DNA from: Phenylobacterium sp.
Lineage (GTDB): Bacteria > Pseudomonadota > Alphaproteobacteria > Caulobacterales > Caulobacteraceae
Length of the DNA stretch: 64,000 nucleotides
Direction of reading: 5' to 3'
NCBI RefSeq assembly: GCF_030651185.1
Contig: NZ_JAUSCJ010000022.1
Span: forward strand, 558,001 to 622,000
Shown: positions 26,420 through 35,620 of the stretch, piece after piece
How positions within the stretch are numbered: position 1 is the first letter of the stretch
How the letters are laid out: every line of letters begins with the position of its first letter
The notes under the pieces: model-generated
Database searches by the model: none
Seen by the model: the letters and a program-made list of their open reading frames with translations, nothing else
Told to the model about the DNA's origin: nothing
Position numbers and translations under genes: made by a program

Positions 26420-28183
26420 TCAATCCTGACCCAGATCTCCCGCCGTTCTGGCGAGCAGGTCGAAGAGCTCGGCCAGGTCAATCGGCTTGCGCAGGACGCC
26501 GTCGGCGCCGTCGGCGAGGTAGTTGGCGACGTCCTCATCAAAGACGTTGGCGGTCAGCATCCAGATTGGAATGCGGACACCTTCGGGCTCTGCGCGCCGA
26601 ATTTCACGAACGGCTTCCCGGCCGCCCAGCACCGGCATGTTGACGTCCATCAGGATGAGATCGAACGGCTGGGATCGCCACGCGTCCAGGGCCTGTGCGC
26701 CGTCTTCGGCGAAAACCAGCGACACCCGCGTTGACCCCAGCAGGGCGGCGAGCACGTTGCGGTTGGCGGGGTTGTCCTCGGCGGCCAGGATACGGATCAC
26801 CTCGGCCAGGGGTGGTGCGCCGACCGGTCCGACGGGAGTCTGGGCCGCCACGGCGGCGTCGAAGGCGAACCAGAAGACCGCGCCCTCGACAGGGTCGTTG
26901 CCCTCGCCGAGGTCGGCGACGCCCACTTCCCCAGCCATCAGAGCCAGGTTCCGGGCGCAGACGGCCAATCCGACCCCGCTCGTCCCCCGCACTCGCCCCC
27001 GCCCGGTCTGATCGAAGGCCTCGAAAATCCGCGGGCGATCCTCCGGAGGCACGCGGGGGCCGACGTCGGCGACTTCGATCAGGACGCTGAGGGTGTCTCC
27101 CTTCGGCGCGCCCGCGAGGCGGACCTCAACGCGGCCGTTCGACGGGGTGGCGTCCATCGCGTTTGAGATCAAGGCCACCAGCGCCTGCTCGACCCTGGCG
27201 GCATCGGCCATGACGGAGAACGAGAGCGTGGGGTCCGCGTCAGTAAAGGTGAAGGACAGGCCCAGGTCTCGAGCGTGTGGGGCCCAGACCCGCATCTCCG
27301 ACCGGATCACGTCGCGCAGATCTACCGCCGTCAGGTTCAACTGATCGCCACGGCCCTCAAGGTGGCTCAGGTTCAGCACACCGTCCAGCAGCCTTGTCAG
27401 TTGCTGGCCGCCCTCCACAATACCGCGGGCCAGGTTGGCCTGGCTTGGTGACAGGGTCTCGCTTCGCAGCGCCTGAGCGAAGCCCAGCACGGCGTTCAAG
27501 GGCGTGCGGATCTCGTGGCTGGCGACGGCCAGCAGGTCGGTCTTGGCCTGGCTCGCCGCCCGCGCGGCTTCGGTGGCCTGGGCCAGGGCGGCGTTCTGTC
27601 GTGTCAGATCGCGCATGGCCTGAGTCAGGCTGCGGTCGGTCGCCTGCTGACGGGAGGTCACCAAGAGGACCGCGGCGACGAACAGCAGCATCGCTAGGGC
27701 ATAGTGGTTGACCGCGAGCGGGTCGGACCAGTCGATGGCGATCCAGATCATGGTTCCCACGGGAGGCGCGACACCGAGGGCGTAGCTGAAGCGGCTCATA
27801 TGGAGCCGAAGGGCCGCGAAGAGCAGGACGCAGATCGCCAGCAAAGCTGCTTCGACCCGCATGATCGGATCATCGTAAAGGCGGATTTGCACGGCGAGCC
27901 AACAGGCGTTGGTCACCAGCAGGAACATCAGGACGTCGGACTGCCAGCGAAGACGCTCGGACGCCTTGACCGGGTCGGGATGGCGCGATGCGACCTTGGT
28001 TGCGGCGAAGAGCGCCAGGTAAAGCGCGAACTCCAGGCCGCCCAGGGCCGCCATGTGCCACGGCGTGAAGTTCACCAGGAGGGCGACGAAACAGGCGACG
28101 AGGGCTAGGCGGGACAGCGCCACGCCGCGGGAGTATCGAATGAAACCTTCGGGTTGGGAGACATTCGTCTTCGGGTCCAACAT
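26420..28183 (-). CDS. Membrane hybrid sensor histidine kinase with receiver domain
   Basis: A 587-residue protein. The N-terminal ~175 residues hold five or six hydrophobic helices without a large periplasmic loop. Then come HisKA with H223 in AVASHEIRTPLNAVLGFAQA, an HATPase_c domain (ISNAMDATPSNG, GTSGVGLAVCARN) and a receiver with RILAAEDNPANRN, FDLILMDVNMP and the Lys in LRKPIDL. ATG 28183 gives MLDPKTNV; a longer frame reaches 28300 without supporting conservation. No cognate regulator is adjacent; it stands alone after tRNA-Leu. Confidence 0.88.
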   Translation of the reverse strand: MLDPKTNVSQPEGFIRYSRGVALSRLALVACFVALLVNFTPWHMAALGGLEFALYLALFAATKVASRHPDPVKASERLRWQSDVLMFLLVTNACWLAVQIRLYDDPIMRVEAALLAICVLLFAALRLHMSRFSYALGVAPPVGTMIWIAIDWSDPLAVNHYALAMLLFVAAVLLVTSRQQATDRSLTQAMRDLTRQNAALAQATEAARAASQAKTDLLAVASHEIRTPLNAVLGFAQALRSETLSPSQANLARGIVEGGQQLTRLLDGVLNLSHLEGRGDQLNLTAVDLRDVIRSEMRVWAPHARDLGLSFTFTDADPTLSFSVMADAARVEQALVALISNAMDATPSNGRVEVRLAGAPKGDTLSVLIEVADVGPRVPPEDRPRIFEAFDQTGRGRVRGTSGVGLAVCARNLALMAGEVGVADLGEGNDPVEGAVFWFAFDAAVAAQTPVGPVGAPPLAEVIRILAAEDNPANRNVLAALLGSTRVSLVFAEDGAQALDAWRSQPFDLILMDVNMPVLGGREAVREIRRAEPEGVRIPIWMLTANVFDEDVANYLADGADGVLRKPIDLAELFDLLARTAGDLGQD

Positions 28184-28300
28184 TCGATCGCCGTCAAGGT
28201 CTTCTGCAAGGGGGCTTTGCGCGCCCCACAAGGCATAGGTCAGCGATTCGAGCCTGCGCGCTCGCCTATGGCGCGATCTGGCGTGCCATCTTCGCGACAA

Positions 28301-28566
28301 CAGCCGTGTCTATGCCGCATAGGTCGAAATTTCGATCAGCCACAATCTGGAATAATGGGTGGAGTAACTTCACGCTGTTGATCTTCAACGGAGAAATATA
28401 CTTATGTGTATTGGTGTTGTTCTTTTTGACGTTTTGACGCTGCGCCTGGATCAGCGCCGAGGTTGACGCTTGGCGCCGCGAGAAAGGCGAGGCCCCCATT
28501 TCAGGCGGCTCTGCCAGTAAACTCTCCATGCGGGCCTATTGCTCGCCAAACGTGTTGTTCGAGAGC
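28301..28566. other. AT-richer gap without a convincing gene
   Basis: About 260 bases between two minus-strand genes are clearly AT-richer than the surroundings (for example GGAGAAATATACTTATGTGT at 28389). An 87-codon minus-strand frame covers 28266-28529 but has a poor ribosome-binding site and no recognisable motif. It may hold promoters or a small RNA; nothing specific is supported. Confidence 0.4.
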
Positions 28567-29589
28567 CTAGTCCTTGCGGCGGACCACGAAGCCCGACCAG
28601 AAGTGCCAGTAGTCACGCAGCAGGTCGGGGACGATCCAGAACCCATGCCGGTAGGGCTGGGCCACGCCGATCACCAGGGCGGGGTCAGCGGTCCCGCGCC
28701 AGGTCCCGAACAGGCGGTCCCAGATGGGCGCCATGGCGAAGTGGCCCGTCGGCTCGGTCATGTCCAGCTTGTGGTGCAGGCGATGGTGTAGGGGCGACTG
28801 GATCACCCAGCGGCCGACCCAGCCCCAGTCCGAGGTGAGCTGCGAGTGGATCAGGAAGCCCACCGTGGTCACCAGCACGCTGACGAAGATCATCACCGCC
28901 GGCGTCGCGCCCAGGATTCCCAGCGGCAGGTTGATCACGAAGAAGGCGCTGAAGGCGGCCGGATGCTGGCGCGCGGAGGTGACGACACAGAAGTCCTGCG
29001 CCGAGTGATGATAGCGGTGAAGCGGCCAGAAGAACCGGCTGTGGTCCAGGCGATGGGTCCAGTAGTCAAAGAAGGTGTAGACGTAGAAATAGATCACCAG
29101 CTGGGCGGCGAAGGGCAGGCTGGTCAGGTCGACCGCAAAGCCCGTCCGCGTTTGAATCCAGTCGCGGATCGCCAGGCCTGAGATCATCGACAGGCCCAGC
29201 ATCATGGCCTTGCCGACCAGATCAAGAACATGACCCTGACCCAGGACCAGGACCGCGAGGTCGGTGCGCATGGACATTGTGGGGCCGAAGATCAGCGCGC
29301 GCGTGGAGCTGCGCCGCCAACCGACAACGAGACACTCGATCCACAGCGCGGTGGGCAGGATCACTGCCACCAGGCCGATTCCGGTGACGATGCGATTGTG
29401 AAGGTCGGCCACGGTCTTGGACCTGCCGAAGGCCTGCAGGGTCATCTGATCGGGCAACAGGTTGACCACCGCCCACCAGGCGCCGGCCAGCAAGCCGGCA
29501 TAGGCCAGAAGACCCACGACGATGGCGGCGCGGCCCAGGATGGACCGACGGTCGTCCTCCAGCGTCATCGAGGTCTCGGCTAGCACCAT
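28567..29589 (-). CDS. Sterol desaturase / fatty acid hydroxylase family protein
   Basis: A 340-residue integral-membrane di-iron protein. The His clusters are DYWTHRLDHSRFFWPLHRYHHSAQD and SPLHHRLHHKLDMTEPTGHF, matching the H-x3-H, H-x2-HH and H-x2-HH pattern. It probably hydroxylates or desaturates a lipid tail; related bacterial proteins act on carotenoids, hopanoids or ornithine lipids, and none of those genes is nearby. It starts at 29589, and an internal ATG 21 bases on is an alternative. Confidence 0.87.
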   Translation of the reverse strand: MVLAETSMTLEDDRRSILGRAAIVVGLLAYAGLLAGAWWAVVNLLPDQMTLQAFGRSKTVADLHNRIVTGIGLVAVILPTALWIECLVVGWRRSSTRALIFGPTMSMRTDLAVLVLGQGHVLDLVGKAMMLGLSMISGLAIRDWIQTRTGFAVDLTSLPFAAQLVIYFYVYTFFDYWTHRLDHSRFFWPLHRYHHSAQDFCVVTSARQHPAAFSAFFVINLPLGILGATPAVMIFVSVLVTTVGFLIHSQLTSDWGWVGRWVIQSPLHHRLHHKLDMTEPTGHFAMAPIWDRLFGTWRGTADPALVIGVAQPYRHGFWIVPDLLRDYWHFWSGFVVRRKD

Positions 29590-29697
29590 CAGTCATAGCT
29601 CCACGGGGCAGGGGACCCAGTAGAGCGACTTGGCGTTGAATGGCCGTTAACGGGGCCCGAAAGGGACGCCGGCGCGCCCCTTCGGTTCTCCGCCCCG

Positions 29698-30084
29698 TCA
29701 GTCCCTGAGGCTGGCGGGGACCTTGCCGCCGTTCTCGGCGAGCTTCGTCCAGACCGCCTTCTGCAGGGCGATGTTCTGCTCGGCGCTGCCATGGGCGCCG
29801 GCGTTGACGCCGAGTTCCATGGCCAGCTCTTTGCGAGCCTCAAGGCTGGAATCCAGGTCGAGCATCTTCAGCAGGTCGACGATGGAGGTGCGCCAGTTGC
29901 CGCCGCCGTCCTTCTGAGTCGCCAGGTCGGACAGCACCGCCTCGACGTCGACGGGGGCGGGCGCCGGCGCGGCTGCGGCAGGCGCGGCGGGGGCCGCGGG
30001 CGTAGCGGCCTTCGGCGCGGGGACCGGGACGGCCGCGGTCTTGTGATTGAAAATCTTGTCGAAGATCTTGCCGAAAATACTCAT
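29698..30084 (-). CDS. DUF3597 family protein
   Basis: A 128-residue protein. The N-terminus MSIFGKIFDKIFNHKTAAV is followed by an Ala/Pro linker (residues 18-45) and the DUF3597 core VDVEAVLSDLATQKDGGGNW and SIVDLLKMLDLDSSLEARKE, ending HGSAEQNIALQKAVWTKLAENGG. The core resembles a LysM-adjacent helical module; the function is unknown. It is downstream of the TonB receptor by about 110 bases of reverse-strand order and may be separate from it. Confidence 0.85.
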   Translation of the reverse strand: MSIFGKIFDKIFNHKTAAVPVPAPKAATPAAPAAPAAAAPAPAPVDVEAVLSDLATQKDGGGNWRTSIVDLLKMLDLDSSLEARKELAMELGVNAGAHGSAEQNIALQKAVWTKLAENGGKVPASLRD

Positions 30085-30197
30085 GAGCGCCTCGCTGGAA
30101 TGTGAGGACAGAAGGCTCGGGAGTCCGGCTGGGTTCCGCGCTTGCGGAACAAAGCGCCTGGGCCGCCCGCGCTGCGGACGGCCCAGGGCTGTCGGTC

Positions 30198-32459
30198 TTA
30201 GCCGCCGAAGTTGGCGCGGATCGTGACGCCGTAGTAGCGCTCGGAGTCACGCGGCACCTGCTGGCGGATGTAGGTGCTGGTGATGCGGGCGGTCGTGTAG
30301 AACTCGTCGGTGATGTTCTTGACGACGAAGGTCACCCGGTAGCGGTCGTCGCGGTCAACCAGCGCGACGCTGGCGTCCCATAGGCCGTAGCCTTCCAGGG
30401 CCGGGCCGATCACCGGGTTGTTGGCGTTCGGGCGGCCGGCGTCCTGGTGCACGAAGGACGTGTTCAGGTTGATGTCGAAGGGCAGGGACGGGGTTTCCAC
30501 CCGGTAGTCGGCGGCCAGACTCCACTTCCCCTTGGGCGCGCCGAGCGGCTGGCCATTGACCGCCGAGCACGAGGCCGGCGAACCGGGCGGGCAGTAGAAC
30601 TGTTCGATCTTGGCGTCGGTGTAGCTGGCGCCGCCCGACAGGGTCAGGTTGGCGATCGGCCGCGCCGTGAAGTCGGCCTCGAGGCCCTTGGTGGAGACCT
30701 CGCCCGCGTTCACCAGGCGGCTGACGATGGTGCCGGCCACGGTGTCGAAGTTGGTGGTCTGGAAGCCCGAATATTCCGTTTTGAAGGCGGCCAGATTGAG
30801 GATCAGGCGGCGGTCGAACAGCGCGGTCTTCAAGCCGATTTCGTAGGCGTCCGAGGTCTCCGGCTGCAGCGGGATGGTGTCGAAGCCCTGCATGTTGAAG
30901 AACACGTTGATCGCGGGCCCCTTGTAGCCGCGGGCGTAGTTCACATAGGCCGAGATGTCGTCGTTGATCTGGTACTGCAGGCCGAGCCGGCCCGAGGTGC
31001 CCCGCGTCGTGGTGGAGCCCGTCGCCGCGAAGTTCGGGCGGACACCGGCGGTGGCCGTGGCGAAGGCCGAGACCCGGGCGAAGTTGAAGTTGATCTCGTC
31101 ACGCGACTGCCGCAGGCCGACGATGCCGGTCAGCCTGTCGTTGAAGTGCAGGTTGGCCTGACCGAAGATCGCGGAGTTCTGCAGGCCGGTGGTGAAGTTC
31201 GCCGTGCCGTTCGAGGTCACCGCGTAGGTGGACGAACCCGGGGCGCAGGCGCCGCCGGCCAGGGTCGTGGCGGTGCAGCCGACGTTGAAGCGGTTGAAGT
31301 AGTTGTCCTGGTCGGTCTTGTAGTAATAGGCGCCGACCACGTAATCGACCACGCCGCCGATCGGCGAAGCCAGGCGGACTTCCTGGGTGAACTGGTTGAA
31401 GTCCAGCAGGCCGGTGTCGCGCGAGGACGAGGTGCCGACGCGTTTGCCCTGCACTGCGGTGTAGTCACCGTCGCGGTACTCGGTGTTGCCCCAGCCGCGC
31501 CAGGCGGTGATGGAGGTCAGGGTATATTCGCCCAGGCGATAGTCGATCTGGCCCGAATATCCCCAGCTGCTGTCCTTGGTGACCGGATCCACGTCATTGT
31601 TGATGTCGCGGTTGGTGGGCCCCACCACCAGCGGGGCTTCCTGGCCGATGATGGCGTCGCCCGGAGTCGCGTAGCCGATGACGTCGGCGGAGGCGTTGTC
31701 CACCGCGTTGGTCCAGTCGGCAATCAGGTTGACCGTCAGGTTTTCGGTGGGGGTCCATTCCAACTTGCCGCGCACGCCGGCGCGTTCATAGCCGTTCACG
31801 GTCTCGCCGTTGAAGACGTTCTTGGCGTTGCCGTCGTACTGGCCGTACACGCCGGTCACGCCGAACAGCAGGGTGTCGCTGATCGGACCGCTGTAGCCCG
31901 CGCGGACGCGATATTCGTTGCCGTCGAAGTATGAGGCTTCCACGAAGCTCTTCGGTATCGCCGAGGGCTTGCGGGTGATGATCGAGACCACGCCGGCCGA
32001 GGCGTTCTTGCCGAACAGCGTGCCTTGCGGGCCGCGCAGGACTTCGACGCGTTCCACATCGAAGAGGTCGAAGAAGGCCTGGCCCGAGCGGGCGAAGACC
32101 ACGCCGTCGATCACCGTCGAAACGGCGGGTTCCGAACCCGAGGAGAAGGAGGTGGTGCCGATCCCGCGGATGTTAAGCGACGAGTTGACGTTGGTGGTGC
32201 CCTTCCGGAAGGTCAGGGACGGGACCTGTTCCACCAGTTGCTCGGTGCTGAAGGTCTGACGGGCTTCAAGCTGGTCGCCGCTGATCACGCTCACGGCCAC
32301 CGGAACCTTCTGCAGGCTCTCAGAACGGCGCTGGGCGGTGACAACGACCTCGGCGACCTGGCCGTCATCGGCCTGGGCGAAGGCGAAAGCCGGAACGGCG
32401 GCGGACGCCATCAAGGCGGCCAAGGCTATGCCGTAGCGTCGTTGAATTGAAATGCTCAT
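30198..32459 (-). CDS. TonB-dependent outer-membrane receptor
   Basis: A 753-residue beta-barrel receptor. The signal peptide is MSISIQRRYGIALAALMASA with cleavage after AFAFA. The TonB box region is GQVAEVVVTAQRRSESLQKV, then the plug (VPSLTFRKGTTNVNSSLNIR to GPQGTLFGKNASAGVVSIIT), and the C-terminus ends with the barrel strand RYYGVTIRANFGG. It is divergent from the sulfoquinovosidase-like gene across 246 bases, suggesting it imports that enzyme's glycoside or glycolipid-derived substrate. It lacks an N-terminal signalling extension. Confidence 0.92.
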   Translation of the reverse strand: MSISIQRRYGIALAALMASAAVPAFAFAQADDGQVAEVVVTAQRRSESLQKVPVAVSVISGDQLEARQTFSTEQLVEQVPSLTFRKGTTNVNSSLNIRGIGTTSFSSGSEPAVSTVIDGVVFARSGQAFFDLFDVERVEVLRGPQGTLFGKNASAGVVSIITRKPSAIPKSFVEASYFDGNEYRVRAGYSGPISDTLLFGVTGVYGQYDGNAKNVFNGETVNGYERAGVRGKLEWTPTENLTVNLIADWTNAVDNASADVIGYATPGDAIIGQEAPLVVGPTNRDINNDVDPVTKDSSWGYSGQIDYRLGEYTLTSITAWRGWGNTEYRDGDYTAVQGKRVGTSSSRDTGLLDFNQFTQEVRLASPIGGVVDYVVGAYYYKTDQDNYFNRFNVGCTATTLAGGACAPGSSTYAVTSNGTANFTTGLQNSAIFGQANLHFNDRLTGIVGLRQSRDEINFNFARVSAFATATAGVRPNFAATGSTTTRGTSGRLGLQYQINDDISAYVNYARGYKGPAINVFFNMQGFDTIPLQPETSDAYEIGLKTALFDRRLILNLAAFKTEYSGFQTTNFDTVAGTIVSRLVNAGEVSTKGLEADFTARPIANLTLSGGASYTDAKIEQFYCPPGSPASCSAVNGQPLGAPKGKWSLAADYRVETPSLPFDINLNTSFVHQDAGRPNANNPVIGPALEGYGLWDASVALVDRDDRYRVTFVVKNITDEFYTTARITSTYIRQQVPRDSERYYGVTIRANFGG

Positions 32460-32560
32460 GGTGAAATCCCCCGATTCAGTGGTGCGCAATTCGCCCCGTC
32501 GGCCGTTTCCCGGCCAGTGGCCGCATACCTGCACAACAGACTGGCAAAGCCAACAAACTT

Positions 32561-32588
32561 ATATGACTATATGATATATTGCTTGACG
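32561..32588. promoter_or_regulatory. AT-rich bidirectional regulatory patch between receptor and GH31 gene
   Basis: ATATGACTATATGATATATT (32561-32580) stands out in the GC-rich divergent gap, with partial ATAT dyads, and TTGACG at 32583 could be a -35 box for the GH31 gene. A GntR- or LacI-type regulator could bind here, but none is encoded next to it. Confidence 0.3.
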
Positions 32589-32705
32589 GGGCTGGCCTAG
32601 AGAACACAGCCCGCGCCGACGCCGGGTTTCTAGCGGAACCGGGTCTGGCGCCCGCATTAGAATTGTACGCGCGGACCCCCAGGGATTCTGGGTAGAGGAG
32701 TTTGC

Positions 32706-34709
32706 ATGCAGGTGAACGAGCAGCCCTCGGGCTTTGAGGTCGTCGAGGCCGGACGGGTGATTCTGCGCCACACGTTCGACGCGCCCTGCGCCTTCGTCGG
32801 CCGCGGCGAACCCGAGGTTCAGATGCTGCGGGGAAACTTCAAGATCGGCGACTATGTCACCGAGCGGATGCCTCTGCGCGCTGCCACGATCATCCGGCAG
32901 GGCGACGCGGTTTCGATCAATCTGGCGGCCTCGGCGTCCGAGGCCCCGGCCCTGGTGCTGACGATCATTGGCGCCGCGATCGGCCTGGAGGCTGCCGATC
33001 CCAGCCTCAACCGCCTGTGGATCCGCACAGTGGCTGAGGCCGGCGAGCATATCTGGGGCGGCGGCGAACAGATGTCCTATTTCGACATGCGCGGCCGGCG
33101 CTTCCCGCTGTGGACCTCGGAGCCGGGGGTGGGGCGCGACAAGAGCAGGATGATCACCCTGCAGGCCGACCTCGCCGGCGCTGGGGGCGACTACTTCAAC
33201 ACCAACTATCCGCAGCCGACCTATGTCTCGTCGCGCAGATACGCCCTGCACGTGGACACCACCGCCTACAGCGTCTTCGACTTCCGCCACGACGGCTTCC
33301 ACGAGATCGAAGTCTGGGAGATCCCCGCCAAGATCGAGGTCTGGGCGCGCGACACCTTCGTGGAGATCGTGGGCGTCCTCTCCGAGCGCTTCGGCCGCCA
33401 GCCGCAGCTTCCGGCCTGGGTGCTGGAGGGCGCCATCGTGGGCCTCAAACAAGGGGCCGAGAGCTTCGACCGGCTGCAGAACTTCCTCGACGCTGACGTC
33501 GCGGTCGCCGGCCTCTGGTGCGAGGACTGGGTCGGGCTGCGCGTCACCTCCTTCGGAAAGCGCCTGTTCTGGGACTGGAAGTGGAACCCCAAGCGCTATC
33601 CCAACCTCGACACCCAGATCGGCGAGCTGCGGGCCAAGGGCATCCGCTTCCTGGGCTATGTGAACCCGTACCTGGCGGTGGACGGCAGCCTCTATGAGGT
33701 GGCCAGGGCAAAGGGCTATCTGGCGCTCACCCTGGACGGCGCGGGCCCCTACATCGTCGACTTCGGCGAGTTCGACTGCGGCGTGGTGGACTTCACGATT
33801 CCGGAGGCCTGCGCGTGGTTCGAAGACGAGATCATCGGCCGCCAGATGCTGGACTTCGGCCTCTCCGGCTGGATGGCCGACTTCGGTGAATACCTGCCCA
33901 CCGACGTGAAGCTGGCCAACGGCGTCGACGGCATGCTGATGCACAACGCTTGGCCGACCCTGTGGGCGGAGGTCAACGCCCGAGCCGTGGCAAAGCGCGG
34001 CCTGACCGGCGAGGCGCTGTTCTTCCTGCGGGCGGGCTTCACGGGGGTGCAGGCCCATTGCCCGCTGCTGTGGGCCGGAGACCAGTCGGTGGATTTCAGC
34101 CGCCATGACGGGATCGGCACCGTCATCTGCGGGGCGCTGTCCTCAGGCCTGCTGGGCAACGCCTACCACCACAGCGACATCGGCGGGTACACCAGCCTGT
34201 TCGGCAACGTTCGTACTCCCGAACTGCTGATGCGCTGGTCGGAGATGGCGGCCTTCACGCCGGTGATGCGATCCCACGAAGGCAACCGGCCCGACGAAAA
34301 CCTGCAGTTGGACGGTGACCCGCAGGTCCTGTCGCACTTCGCGCGTATGACGAAGGTCTACCGCCATCTCGCCCCCTACGTGGCGCGGCTGTCGGCCGAC
34401 GCCGCAGCGACGGGGCTGCCGCTGCAACGGCCCATGTTCCTGCACTTCCAGGATGACCCGAGTACCTATGCCGACCAGACTCAGTACCTCTACGGTGCCG
34501 ATCTGTTGGTCGCGCCGGTGATCGAAGAAGGAGCCCTGGAGCGGACGGTCTACCTCCCGGCGGGCGCCGCCTGGGTGAACGCCTGGACGGGCGAGGCGCA
34601 GGTCGGCGGCGCGGAGATCGTGGCGCCGGCGGCCCTCGGCTATCCGCCGGTCTTCTATCGCCAGGGCTCGGCCGACGCCGCCCTGTTCGCCGGCCTCGCA
34701 CAGATCTAG
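32706..34709 (+). CDS. GH31 sulfoquinovosidase (YihQ/SQase type)
   Basis: A 667-residue glycoside hydrolase without a clear signal peptide. The catalytic nucleophile is D392 in GWMADFGEYLPTD and the acid/base D459 in LLWAGDQSVD. The sulfonate-binding residues of sulfoquinovosidases appear in the KERWY form: K248 (GLKQG), E273 (WCEDW), R286 and W289 (FGKRLFW), and Y495 (HHSDIGGYTS); spacings K-E 25, E-R 13 and R-W 3 match the Agrobacterium-type enzyme. It should release sulfoquinovose from its glycosides. Positions are hand-counted. Sulfoglycolysis genes are not in the window. Confidence 0.85.
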   Translation: MQVNEQPSGFEVVEAGRVILRHTFDAPCAFVGRGEPEVQMLRGNFKIGDYVTERMPLRAATIIRQGDAVSINLAASASEAPALVLTIIGAAIGLEAADPSLNRLWIRTVAEAGEHIWGGGEQMSYFDMRGRRFPLWTSEPGVGRDKSRMITLQADLAGAGGDYFNTNYPQPTYVSSRRYALHVDTTAYSVFDFRHDGFHEIEVWEIPAKIEVWARDTFVEIVGVLSERFGRQPQLPAWVLEGAIVGLKQGAESFDRLQNFLDADVAVAGLWCEDWVGLRVTSFGKRLFWDWKWNPKRYPNLDTQIGELRAKGIRFLGYVNPYLAVDGSLYEVARAKGYLALTLDGAGPYIVDFGEFDCGVVDFTIPEACAWFEDEIIGRQMLDFGLSGWMADFGEYLPTDVKLANGVDGMLMHNAWPTLWAEVNARAVAKRGLTGEALFFLRAGFTGVQAHCPLLWAGDQSVDFSRHDGIGTVICGALSSGLLGNAYHHSDIGGYTSLFGNVRTPELLMRWSEMAAFTPVMRSHEGNRPDENLQLDGDPQVLSHFARMTKVYRHLAPYVARLSADAAATGLPLQRPMFLHFQDDPSTYADQTQYLYGADLLVAPVIEEGALERTVYLPAGAAWVNAWTGEAQVGGAEIVAPAALGYPPVFYRQGSADAALFAGLAQI

Positions 34710-34723
34710 TTCGGAGTAGCCTG

Positions 34724-35617
34724 ATGACCGATACCGACCGCCGAGGCCTGCTGGCCGCCGGCATCCTCACCTCCGCGCTGGCAGGCGTGGGCGGCAAGGC
34801 CGTCGCGAAAGCCAGTCCGGCGGAGATGATCGAGCTCTGGCCAGATGGGGCGCCCGGCGGCTCCAAGGTGACCGTCACCGAGAAGGCTGTTGATGTGGTC
34901 GACAAGGGCTCCACCGGCCGCGACATTTCCGGGATCACCAAGCCGCGCTTCAGTCTGCACCGACCGAAGAAGGCCACCGACACCGCGATCCTGGTGCTGG
35001 CTGGCGGCGCCTTCAATCGCGTGGTGTTCGACAAGGAGGGCGAGGAGGTCTGCGCCTGGCTGGCCGACAACGGGATCGCCGCGGGCGCCCTGCTGTACCG
35101 CCTGCCGGGCGACGGCTGGGATGCGGGGCAGGACGCCCCCGTCCAGGACGCCAAACGCGCCCTGCGGCTGCTGGTCCAGGCGACCGGCGCCAAGCGCGTC
35201 GGGATCATGGGCTTCTCGGCCGGCGGCACGATCGCCGGAGCCGTGGTCGCCCGAGGGGCGGAGGCGCTCTATCCGCCGGTGGACGCCGCCGACAAGCTGG
35301 ATGCGACCCCGAGCTTCATGTGCCTGGGCTATCCCTATCTGAACGTGCCGAGGGGGCAGCGTGAGAACATGTTCCCAGGTTTCACGAAGGACACTCCGCC
35401 GACCTTCTTCTTCCATGCCGCCGATGACGCCCGGGTGACGATGGTCAACTCGATCCAGCCGTTCCAGGAGCTGCGCGCCCTCGGCGTCCCCGCCGCGCTG
35501 CACGTCTTTGAGAGCGGCGCCCACGGCTTCGGCCTGCGGGCGCCTGAGGGTTCATCGGCCGCTTGCTGGCCCGACCTGTTCCTCGCCTGGGCGAAGGCTG
35601 GCGGGCATCTGGGCTAG
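34724..35617 (+). CDS. Exported alpha/beta hydrolase (acetyl-xylan/carboxylesterase-like)
   Basis: A 297-residue protein with a Tat-like N-terminus (DRRGLLAAGILTSALAG, Arg pair before a hydrophobic run). The oxyanion region ILVLAGGAFNRV, nucleophile Ser in IMGFSAGGTIAG, Asp in FHAADDARV and His in ESGAHGFGL make a complete catalytic triad. It follows the sulfoquinovosidase gene by 14 bases, so it is in the same operon. Deacylation of an acylated glycoside such as sulfoquinovosyl diacylglycerol is a possible role (inference). Confidence 0.82.
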   Translation: MTDTDRRGLLAAGILTSALAGVGGKAVAKASPAEMIELWPDGAPGGSKVTVTEKAVDVVDKGSTGRDISGITKPRFSLHRPKKATDTAILVLAGGAFNRVVFDKEGEEVCAWLADNGIAAGALLYRLPGDGWDAGQDAPVQDAKRALRLLVQATGAKRVGIMGFSAGGTIAGAVVARGAEALYPPVDAADKLDATPSFMCLGYPYLNVPRGQRENMFPGFTKDTPPTFFFHAADDARVTMVNSIQPFQELRALGVPAALHVFESGAHGFGLRAPEGSSAACWPDLFLAWAKAGGHLG

Positions 35618-35620
35618 AGG

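Noticed and set aside
28266-28529. An 87-codon minus-strand frame in the AT-richer gap
   Set aside because: Weak start signal, mixed composition and no similarity to a family I know; left as unsupported.
30447-31934. A 495-codon plus-strand frame inside the TonB receptor gene
   Set aside because: Antisense shadow with repetitive Val/Gly/Asp composition.
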